Source: Botrytis cinerea B05.10 (taxonomy: Eukaryota > Ascomycota > Leotiomycetes > Helotiales > Sclerotiniaceae). Taken from it: a stretch of 64,000 nt of DNA. Of this stretch, positions 54,988 through 64,000 are shown piece after piece. The notes below the pieces were generated by a model. That model was given only the letters and a program-made list of their open reading frames with translations. It did no database searches and was not told where the DNA came from. The stretch covers positions 1,550,001 through 1,614,000 of the forward strand of contig NC_037324.1 in the NCBI RefSeq assembly GCF_000143535.2. Reading direction: 5' to 3'. Position 1 is the stretch's first letter; each line of letters starts with the position of its first letter. Made by a program: the position numbers and the translations under genes.

Positions 54988-56517
54988 TCAATGATCGACA
55001 TGGTCATGGAAAACGGTAATGGGAGGCTATCTGTATTGCAATGATATGGCGTCTTCAATGGAGTCAGGGATAGAAGTGTCGAATTCTAGACATTCTCCGG
55101 CGGTTTTTTGTATTACGTCTTTATGATGTATGGCTTTTGCTAGATATTTAGTCATGGTGCTCAAAAGCATCATTTTAAACCCACGAATGGGTGATATCAC
55201 TCTATTTTGGGCTTCATCTGTCTTTCGAGAGATACCTGATATCTGAATGTGCAAATACCTCTATTTTCGGTCATAGTGTAGAGGGGAGGTGGAGTCACAA
55301 TCCTAAAGCCTGAATCTTCTATACATCTACTTCACAAGAGTATCTTCAGTGTGGCCACATGAATTCTTTGCGGAAGAATGATCCGCATTACCAAACTTGA
55401 ATATTTGGACAGATAGATCAATAGGCGAAGATATGAAATTTTTATTCCCTGCTAGGACTACTCAAAGTTGCAATATCCCCCGTTCCTGCATAAAAGATGA
55501 TTAGGTCAAGTAAGCACCGGGGAATTCCGTCATTCAGTATGGATAACCACATCCAATGGAATTATCTTGATTCTGGACCAGACAATTTCAGACATCTAAT
55601 CCTAAAAACATTCGATGCACAATTTAAAAGAGAATTGGCTTTGACAAAGACACGAGATATTTTAGCTAATGACACATATTGATCTCAACCGTAGGGCAAG
55701 GTTAGAGACATCTCCGCATTTTTCTATCGTCCATTCACACAAGGCCAGTCGTAAAATATTTCAAGAAAAAAGTCCTCCCCACTATAAGATTTTCTCTGGC
55801 CCCACTTTCATCCTTGTTGACGCGGCTCCTCAGAAACTTTATCCTCTCTACCTTGGATCCCGGGAGAGATTAACCTTGAATCCCCTGCTCCGAGAATATA
55901 TTAACTTTGATTGAGGAAACGAGTGTCATATCCGCGGAGGACTTTCCATAGAAGACTTCTCCGATGTGTTCTTTAGGACTTTGGGATTCGAAGACATGAT
56001 ATGGAACATCCCGTGATTATGTACGTTTTAACTCCTTTTAATCTATTTCCCCGCCACCAGGGAGTAAATGCAATTGATTCAATTTCGCTTCATTTCCGAC
56101 TGGGCGAAATGATGATTCTTCGCGTTTGAGCTGCTAGCAACTATGGGCTATAGCCGAGTATTCTAGATGACATGCAACTAAATAACGGGGTACTAATTCC
56201 ATCCCGTGCACCAGATCTTTTAACGAACTGTTTTGTCGTTTCATCCAAAACTTGCGGAACTGGTCTTGTACCACTTGAGACACTTTAGTCGAACTCAAAC
56301 TCAGGTCCTGTCATTCTTAACGTCTGATCTCGAATTCTGTAGCACATTAAGTTAGATTCTTATCGAAATTTACATCAAACCCTTGGGTTTTCTGTACGCC
56401 TGGATAGAGCGGCCGAGCCCTTGAACTTTGAGATTCTTAAAGCAAGCACGTCACTCTATACTACACTACCTATATCGAAACAGTCGTTGTAGCGATATTT
56501 TAACGAAATCTTAAACC
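54988..56517. other. 1.5-kb intergenic region
   Basis: Small open frames at 55497-55914 overlap in different phases and have no recognisable content. No gene called. Confidence 0.45.
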
Positions 56518-57246
56518 ATGGCGACTGTAGCGGCAGGGTCTCAGGCCGGCCATGACACCTTCGACGCACTCAATATCGAGTACGAAAAAGCTTATCGCGA
56601 CAACCCCTTCAAGGTTGCGGCGATTAAGAAAGCTATAACTTTGCTAGACCCCGGATCAAAAGTTCTCGACGTAGGATGCGGTACTGGGGTACCAGTTTCG
56701 GAATTATTGGCTGAAGCCGGACTAGAAGTGATTGGTTTCGATATCGCACCCAAGATGGTTGAATTTGCTCAAAAGAGAGTCAAGGGTACCTTTTCTGTGT
56801 CAGACATGGTACGATTCCAGGTTGAAGATACGTTTTCGGGCGTCTTTATGATATTTGCACATTTGCAACTTTCGTATCCAGCTGTTCATGCGGCAGTGTA
56901 CAAGTACGTCAGCGCATTGACGCCGGGAGGGATATTTGTTCTGGGTCAGATGCCGAGTGATACGTACGTCAACGACGAAGATAACGCAGCATATGATGAA
57001 ACGAGAACATATGTGGAGGATTACGATGCGCCATTTATGGGAGAACCACTTCCGACCTTCATGATGAGTGAGCAAGGACAAAGGAACTTTTTGACAAGTA
57101 TGGGACTGGAGATCGTGAGCGAGACGATTGATCAATTTCAACCGGATAATGAAAAATGTGAGCCGGAAATGCAGCAATATATCATTGCGAGAAGACCTGT
57201 GGATGGGAAGATTGTGGAGCCACAGCCACTCCCACAGAGGAAGTAG
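56518..57246 (+). CDS. Class I SAM-dependent methyltransferase
   Basis: Intronless, 242 residues from ATG. Motif I (KVLDVGCGTGVPVSELL, residues 48-64) binds S-adenosylmethionine; VIGFDIAPKMVEFAQ carries the acidic ribose-binding residue. LTPGGIFVLGQMPS corresponds to the post-motif III strand. About two thirds of the fold is Methyltransf_11-like; the tail (QQYIIARRPVDGKIVEPQ) is polar. No membrane or signal segment, so cytosolic. Substrate is open: small-molecule methylation is likely. It is not next to a polyketide or peptide synthetase here, so a biosynthetic cluster cannot be claimed. Confidence 0.87.
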   Translation: MATVAAGSQAGHDTFDALNIEYEKAYRDNPFKVAAIKKAITLLDPGSKVLDVGCGTGVPVSELLAEAGLEVIGFDIAPKMVEFAQKRVKGTFSVSDMVRFQVEDTFSGVFMIFAHLQLSYPAVHAAVYKYVSALTPGGIFVLGQMPSDTYVNDEDNAAYDETRTYVEDYDAPFMGEPLPTFMMSEQGQRNFLTSMGLEIVSETIDQFQPDNEKCEPEMQQYIIARRPVDGKIVEPQPLPQRK

Positions 57247-57573
57247 CCACTTCGTGCTACATATAATAAAAATTTGTATACCGAACAAAAAGTAGATGTT
57301 GGGGGCCAGAGATATATCAAGTGTGTGATCTAGGTAAACCTCTCGTCAATAATTAATGAAGACTTCCAAGCACCCCGTCGACCTACTCCATGTGGCATAT
57401 TGTTTGGTCGAGCGAATTTTGAATCCCTGGAAGTTTTTGGAAGTATGGCAAATTCTGTCTCTAGGGAGACGATGGATTGAATTCAAATCCAAGTATCCGC
57501 AATAGAAGACAGCTTGAATAGAGAGTCTGGCTTTGCAAAGCATATATAGTTTTGAAATAGAGCTCACTCTGCC
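57247..57573. other. Intergenic between methyltransferase and 5S rRNA
   Basis: No coding signal. It ends at the 5S gene; a TATATA-like stretch at about 57541 lies some 30 bp upstream of it, where TATA-type elements are seen in some 5S genes. Confidence 0.4.
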
Positions 57574-57693
57574 ACATACGACCATAGACTGAGGAATATA
57601 GGGCATCCCGTCCGCTCTGCCATACTCAAGCCTCAGATCGGTAGATTAGTAGTTGGGTGGGTGACCACCAGCGAATCCCTACTGTTGTATGTT
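57574..57693 (+). rRNA. 5S ribosomal RNA gene
   Basis: A 120-nt match to fungal 5S rRNA. It starts ACATACGACCATA, has CATCCCGTCCGCTCTGCCAT in the middle, and the highly conserved TAGTAGTTGGGTGGGTGACC and ACCAGCGAATCCCT toward the end, finishing TTGTATGTT. The 5' and 3' ends are complementary (ACATAC with GTATGT) and form helix I. TTTT directly after the end serves as a polymerase III terminator. Filamentous ascomycetes usually carry dispersed 5S genes, in line with this lone copy. Recognition is from memory of the family. Confidence 0.95.
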
Positions 57694-60600
57694 TTCGACT
57701 TTTTTATTGTTAATCCTGCTTTTGATTTTGTCATTCGTTCTTGACAGAAGGTCAATTCGTCATTTGAGGTAGTGCTAGACCACCTCCTCAAGCCTTTCCA
57801 TTTTAAGCAGAAATATCCCGGTAGTCATGTTGATTGAAGATTCAAAGATTCTCTCAAGACCACCTTTTCTGCCGTATGTAGTCGTATCCAGCCCCGAAAC
57901 GTCGAGCTTTTGCATGCAGTCTAGATGTATCCCGGCTGAGCATCGACAATCTTGGAAGGCCCTCACGCCATCTCTTCGATCATAATCCTGAGTACCCTGT
58001 CAATCCATCGACACCCTCGGATGGTAACGAACCAATGAGAGATTTGAGTGAAACCATGGGGACGAATTGTGTGCTATTTAAATGGCACGGCTGTTGCATG
58101 CAAGATATACTTTGAAAAACCACATGCCTCATTTGAGCTTCATCTCTACATGGTTCCTTGGGCCCAATTGGATTAGATTGACGGAAGCCTAAGTCAAAAG
58201 CTATACTTCAATCTTCCCCCCTCTTGCTTCTCCCACTGTGGGATGAACATCACAACATCCTTCTTCTAAACTTGCAGTTCCGCTGGTGACCGTATAATAT
58301 CTCAGTTCTAATCGTGAATCCGTCCTCTAATTCCTTCCGCTGCTTCGTCGAATCATCTTGTTCTCCTACTCTTTCCCCTATATACATCTTCGCAAGATCT
58401 CTGTGGCTTTGATCGATAGCACGTTTCTTCCTCTTGATGGATGAATCTACGCTTGTAGCTTTTGCAAACGCGCTCTTATAGCATCGCCTTCTTTCCTCGT
58501 TCGCTGCCCAGTATATGCGAACCTTCTTGGAAGATCCAGATTCAAATTTCTCCAGCTATTCAATTTCCACCCGAAGACGAACATGTGAATAGCTTTCGTG
58601 TGTTCCATTTAGATGACCACATGGTATCTATTCAAATGGCTCGAATTTGCCCATGTACTCGTGGAGGACGGCGTTTGCATGCCGGTGAGGATATCGGTCC
58701 AATGAGTCCCGGTTATCATCGTCTCTGTGCAACTAAGTGTGTTGGATTGAGGAATCGCGACTGTCCGTATACAAAACATTCCATATCTCGCCTCTGAAAT
58801 CATTCTCAGTTATTTTACTAACGAGTTCATCGATTGATTCATCCAAAGATTGTAAAAGGAAGTTGTTACATCATCATGTATTTTGTACGTGGCTATTAAG
58901 CCTATATCAACAATATCCGTAGGGGCCTCCACGATAGATGTACAAATGTACCAAGCAGTTATGTAACAGATGAAGATGCATGTTAACAGAGCCTCTTTCC
59001 GCTTCACGCATTGTCTTGAGGGCGGAGCTCCAATGGGATTCTGCTCTTTGGAATCTTGGATTGCATCATGGAGATATTGACCAGGCTCTGGCTTCACCAA
59101 TGTGGCGCGAGTTCTAGACATAGTTGAGGCATGCTGTGAGACTCCTTCTGACGATATTGAAGATGTTAGAATATTTGGGTGGTTGTTTCGTGAGCGTCAC
59201 CTTTTGCGCCACATGGACTTGCACCAGCCACACTTCCAACCTCGCAGGAAAATTTCAGGTTCTCGCTTTTCTGCACAAACGCATTCATAAACAGTTTGTT
59301 GTGATATTCTTATATATTAACAGTCTTAAATGTTTCAAAGCTGTGAGATTGAAATGATTGTGGCAGTCAACGATCACTCAGTGTTTCCTGATTGTCGTGA
59401 ACAGAGCTTGAGTGGCATCCATATAGGAAGAAGTCTTCCTCTCCATTCTACGAACGATCATCCTTCTAAAGACAACGAGCACTTCATTGCGAAGTAGCAT
59501 AAATGGCATACCTCTTGATACAATTTTTCAAAAAGGTGTTGATACACTTACATGTCAAGGAACCGAAGACTTCCCCTTTCGAAATTCTCAAGAATTGAAG
59601 GCTAGTGGTGCGTGGAGTGAAGAGGTGGTGAAGGAACAAATGGAGGAATAAATGGCGAATTGATTGATTATCTTGATTGTTTTCACTTGATGTTTATTAA
59701 TTTGATAGCGAATGGCGCTTGACTTTCAGATTCTTTGAATTCCTTGACAATAGCAGAAGAGTCTTGCGAGATTGATTGTCCTGAAATCAAAAGTATCACT
59801 CTTTGCATGCTTTCAAGTGATGGCCTACGATCGTCAGAGGCGATTTAAAGGAATTTGTACGTCCAAAAAGTTTTTGGATTGGAAAAGTATTCAAACATAA
59901 ATCTCTCATTTTCGGAAGTGTCCAGAAAGCTGAGAAAGAACCTGTAGCCATATCCATCAGTTCATTCGTAGTGGCATTAATTTTTAGACCAGGCATTCGT
60001 CAATAGTATTATGTTGCAGTTCGTATCTTGTTAGATTCAGGTGTGCAATGACCAGCTAAGAATGAGTCTTCTTAAGGTGGCAAAGGATATTTATTATGCG
60101 AACTTCAAAGGGATATCAAGACTGAAAGACCGCCGAGATTGATTTGATGGCCACTGGTAAATCTGTACTAAATTGGAGTTGATTGACTGGCTACGTCTCT
60201 GGCATTTACCCTGTTCTCGTTTTGAACCCGATTTCATGAGCATACCGAAAAACTTCAAGTTAAGCGTCGTGGTACGGATAGCAATCTCATCATGTATTTG
60301 CACTGAAAGTAGTGGTCATTTGATAATTGCTACATGACTCATCTCGCTCAGCATACACTTTCAAGAATGGTATGACTTGGTATTTACAAGTTTTTCTGAT
60401 AGCTTGTATCCTTTCGGCGTTTGGTCAGGAGTCATTGCCAGAATGTAAAAAAATTGCGAAATTGCAAGATCAATTACTATCGCCGCCTCGAAGATATTTA
60501 TTGGCGACTACGGCCAAGTACTGCGATAATAGCCCTGGATTATGATGAAAATTTATTAAACGAGAAGAAGAAGAGGCATTGCGATGTGTTTTGTCTCTTC

Positions 60601-61961
60601 TTTGAACATTTATGGGAGACTTGTCGACTAGTTTGGTTGTCGATGAACCAATAAACTCTCCATGGGTCAACTGTGGAAGTGGAGTAATGGGGAACAAGAT
60701 TCATCGTTACGATGAAGACGCCTCCCAGCTATTGCCATTCAAAGGCCACTGGCCTAAAAGACTCTGCTCGCTATATTACCAAGATCTCATGCACACATGC
60801 ATGACACGCAAACAATGTGCATTTTCGACCCTCATTTAATTCAGTAAGGTGGGCAAGTCATTACAGTAAAATCTCACTTCTATCGAAGTTTCCTTCATTG
60901 TTTGAGCAAGATTCCTGTACAGGCCATAATTTTTCCTATCCCTTTGGCTTAAGTGTAATCTCCATTGGCATGTACGAACAAATATGTATAGTTTCCTCAT
61001 TATTTAGGGAAGCATTTGAAGCTACATGGCTTCGACATAAACAAATTCAAATCAAACACCGGTTTAAGTTTTTTACTTCCTGTTATTCTCTATCATTGCT
61101 TGCAGTTAATTGGTATCGGTAATCCTTCCTCAAGTGCTTGGTGGATGCCACACATAAATACGTGCAGCAATACTAGGAGAATTGGAAGGATGCATTAGCA
61201 GAGAATATTGATGGTGAAAGAATTATATATCTCCAACCTGAAAATTAGATACACAAATGCTATTGATAGAATTTTTATCTTACTTTGTGGGTGGTGGAAT
61301 GAGCGACCAATATCCTTTCCCCACAATCCTTTTGTCAGATTACATGAAGTCAGAAATTCCCTTTATTCAAGCAATTGATACCTTGATTTGGTACGAGTCC
61401 AACGAAACATCAAATCCATTAAACTTGGGTCGGTTGGAAAACAAGAATCGCCAAATCAAATATGAAGCGATACTCTGTATACATTCAATGGCTGTCCCAG
61501 CTGAAGTCTGCTAATCGGAATTTTTTGAACCTTGAAGCCAATTGAAGAAATTTGAGTATTTGCAACACTGGCTTCATCTCGAAGCTTGGGTTCAATTGTG
61601 ATATTAAAAACTTACTCAATTTTTAATCTCGCAGTCTAGCTTAAATTTATGGATTAGCATGAGTTATCTAGAGCAACTTGGCAAATTCCATTGCGATGCT
61701 TTATAGTATGCAAGCTTGTAGAGGTATAACATCATGTTTCTCTATACCTTCTCGGATTAATGATCATTACCAAATTCTATTCACTTGTTGTTATTCAATG
61801 TCAAGGTCACAGCTTTAGTGATAATGTTCTCTGGTAGATGTCAATGGCACAGGTATCCTTAAATTTATAGGACGCTGTGCGAATGGCAATATTATAGAAT
61901 ATTAATCAAGAATAATAAAACAATGGTATACACTCCGAACGTCCCACTTAAACCCTACAAA
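57694..61961. other. 4.3-kb gene-free stretch
   Basis: Contains only scattered short frames, none with a clear start, family or codon pattern. The longest (58462-58797, 111 codons) begins with TTG, directly after an in-frame TAG, and encodes a Cys-containing C-terminus (CPCTRGG, CATKC). A decayed gene is possible. I see no LTR, inverted repeat or tRNA. Confidence 0.5.
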
Positions 61962-63681
61962 TTAAATAATACTCAGAGGATCTGCCTTATGCAATCTGAC
62001 CTGTACCCCATTCATACTCCGATTTGTGACAGTATGGTGGTATAGTACTGGGCCCGGTTCTTCTAAATTCTCAATCTGATCATATTTTTGAAGAAATCTT
62101 ATGATAATGTATGAAGTCTCAGTCATGGAAAATTGTTCTGTCAATGAAAATTAGCTATACATTTGACATCTCAAGGATGGGGAAACTTACGACCGATACA
62201 TTTCCTTGGACCTCCACCGAAAGGGATAAATTCCCATCCGGCCCTTCTCCCTTCCCATCTCTCAGGCCTAAACTTATCGGCATCCTCACCCCAGATATCC
62301 TTCCTATATTGCATCGCGTATGTCGATACCAATACTCTTGATCCAGCTGGTAAAAACATAGGTTGTGTACCATCAGGACCTCCTCCACGTGGCAAAATAG
62401 TATCTTGATTACAAGTGCGATCGTTCAATGGAACAGGTGCACCAACCCGTAACGACTCGTCAATTACATGCTGTAAATATTTACAAGACCGCAGAGATTG
62501 AAACGAGATTTCTGAACCGGATGGTCCAAAGTCAGCGAGAATGATGTTTCGGAGTTTGGAGTAGATATTCGGATTGCGTGCAAGGAAATAAAATATCCAC
62601 CCGATTAATGAACCAGTTGTATCGCGACCAGCGTTGAGTACTTGCAGAGTTTCGTGGCGAAGCTGGACTGGGTCTTGATTTACCTTGGCCAATTCATCCA
62701 AAAGCGAGAATGGCTTTTTCTCCGAATCGGGTTCAGAGCTTTTCTCGTCTTGGGTTTTACGGAGGCAGCCTTCCACAAATTTGTCGACCATTCGATGAAC
62801 CTCGTCGCGGTGATGATCAAAATTGCGGCCTTTGACAAATCCGTTCCACCGACCAGCAATGCCTTTCATGAATAACGTTTCTTTTCCGGCATCAAGATGA
62901 AGTCCGAAAGTACGAAAATCCGTGTCTTCCGTGCTTTGTATGGGGTTTGGACTGGCTGTATTACCTGCTTCTTGAGAATGTACAGATTTTCCATAGAGAA
63001 ACTCAGTTGAGACGTCCAACGTCAAATTGTAGAACAGAGGCGCCAGATCAACTTTTCCTGTCCAGCCATCTTGAGTACTTTGAAGTTCATGCCGAGCGAA
63101 TAGTGCCTGAACGTGTCTCTCTTCAAGATCGAGATCAGAGACTCTATCCCTCGAAAACTGTGGTCGTACAAGTTGTCTGGAGTGTTTCCACGCATCGCCT
63201 GTGTTTTTAACGTTAGCATCCGTAATACATAAGAACTAATTGCATGTTCTTCATCAAGTCCAAGTAACATACCTTGAGCAGTAAAGATAGCGTCGCCAAG
63301 TAGAGGGCTCCAAATCTCCTTTCTTTGTGGTCCAATATCCCATTTGTTTGACTCAGTTTGTAGGATGAACTGCACCAAGCTTGGATCTCTTGTAATAATA
63401 ATCTCAGTGTCTAAAACCATTCCCCTCACGGTCAAAGTATCCGGTGATATCTTATCCATAAGTTCCATGAACCATCTCGGGCTTCTTCCTTCGCGATTTG
63501 CTCTCGCCGCTGAAATAACACTCATGATACCAAGGGGATCGCATGTAGACACTGTTGGAGGGGGCGCACAGCCATGCCGTTCAGACTCTCGAAGACGTCT
63601 TCGTTGAGTGAGGTAGATGGAAACGCATTTTGAAAGAATGGCAAAAAAGCCAATGTACAAAGAAAGAGAAAAGATATACAT
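61962..63681 (-). CDS. Cytochrome P450 (CYP52-like)
   Basis: Minus-strand exons 63273-63681, 62191-63198 and 61962-62137 give 530 residues. An N-terminal membrane anchor (FSLSLYIGFFAILSKCVSIY) precedes the catalytic domain. The C-helix Trp-Lys-His is encoded across the first junction (GDAWKHSRQLVRPQF). The I-helix AGRDTTGS (about 326-333) handles oxygen, DESLRVGAPVP supplies the ExxR element and FRPERWEG the PERF-like motif. The haem-binding loop GGGPRKCIGQQF, with Cys470 as thiolate ligand, is formed across the last junction. Layout and motifs match CYP52-clan monooxygenases that hydroxylate alkanes or fatty acids. Substrate cannot be assigned. Confidence 0.93.
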
Positions 63682-64000
63682 GAATTAAAGATTTGTTGAT
63701 ATTTTGATGATCTCAGGTGTTCGAGAATCTTATCAATTCAAATGGTGCTTGTCAATGGAGCATAATAGAATGGTAAGTAGAATCTCGTTGAGAGGAACTT
63801 CAATTGCAACAGGGATCAAAGGAAAAACGATGAGCTACATACATCAACCGGACATTGCGAAGATCTTCAAAAAAAAAAAAAAGTAGAGTGGGCTAATTGT
63901 GATATACTTTGGACTCCGCATGATACGTGAGCGTTGCTATAACGCCTTTTCGGTGCCATTATTGACAATTATAATATTTCGGAATTTGGATAAGCTTCAT
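63682..64000. other. Upstream flank at window end
   Basis: Upstream region of the P450 gene. A 13-bp A-run at about 63870 is the only notable element. No gene seen; the neighbour lies outside the window. Confidence 0.45.
63869..63883 (+). repeat. Poly-A run
   Basis: Simple A tract in the intergenic end of the window. Confidence 0.9.

Noticed and set aside
56518..63681. Methyltransferase and P450 as a secondary-metabolite cluster
   Set aside because: They are separated by a 5S gene and over 4 kb, and no synthase gene is present in the window.

Overview
The window looks like nuclear DNA of a filamentous ascomycete (Pezizomycotina). Protein genes carry short GT-AG introns, mostly 47-93 nt, with CTAAC/CTAAT-like branch points and pyrimidine-rich leaders. 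A lone 5S rRNA gene sits between protein genes. The gene content (PalC, CFEM proteins, a sedolisin, a fungal rhodopsin-domain membrane protein, a fungal histidine kinase) is typical of the group. Resemblance of several products to remembered Sclerotiniaceae proteins suggests Leotiomycetes (Botrytis/Sclerotinia-like); that placement is an inference, not a search result. I rebuilt 25 protein genes, most with exon junctions checked for frame, plus one 5S rRNA.

Left third (0.6-22 kb): an RBR-type ubiquitin ligase with a long coiled-coil tail; a secreted protein with two CFEM domains and a long Ser/Thr/Pro-rich region; a small basic hypothetical protein; a PAS/histidine-kinase protein that seems to have lost its receiver domain; a signal-peptide membrane protein; a conserved fungal protein of unknown role; and the ambient-pH signalling protein PalC.

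Middle (22-38 kb) is denser and housekeeping-like: a small conserved protein, two TFIID subunits (TAF3-like and TAF7) divergently transcribed from one 409-bp interval, mitochondrial ribosomal protein mL54, a 12 kDa complex I subunit, a nucleolin/Gar2-type RNA-binding protein, then a 1044-residue orphan, a small coiled-coil protein and a DUF4267-type membrane protein.

Right third (38-64 kb) is accessory-like: a secreted sedolisin protease, an uncharacterised protein, a minus-strand gene built from four copies of an unfamiliar repeat module and split by a frame change, a four-helix membrane protein, an AT-rich foldback repeat with transition-only mismatches in its core (RIP-like), an APC-family permease, a rhodopsin-domain membrane protein, a SAM methyltransferase, the 5S gene, a 4.3-kb gene-free stretch, and a CYP52-like cytochrome P450.

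No operon-like logic is expected. The clearest functional grouping is the TAF3/TAF7 pair. PalC, the secreted protease, the permease and the CFEM protein fit a nutrient- and pH-sensing lifestyle, but co-regulation is not shown by the sequence. The most unusual object is the four-repeat gene at 43.3-45.6 kb.
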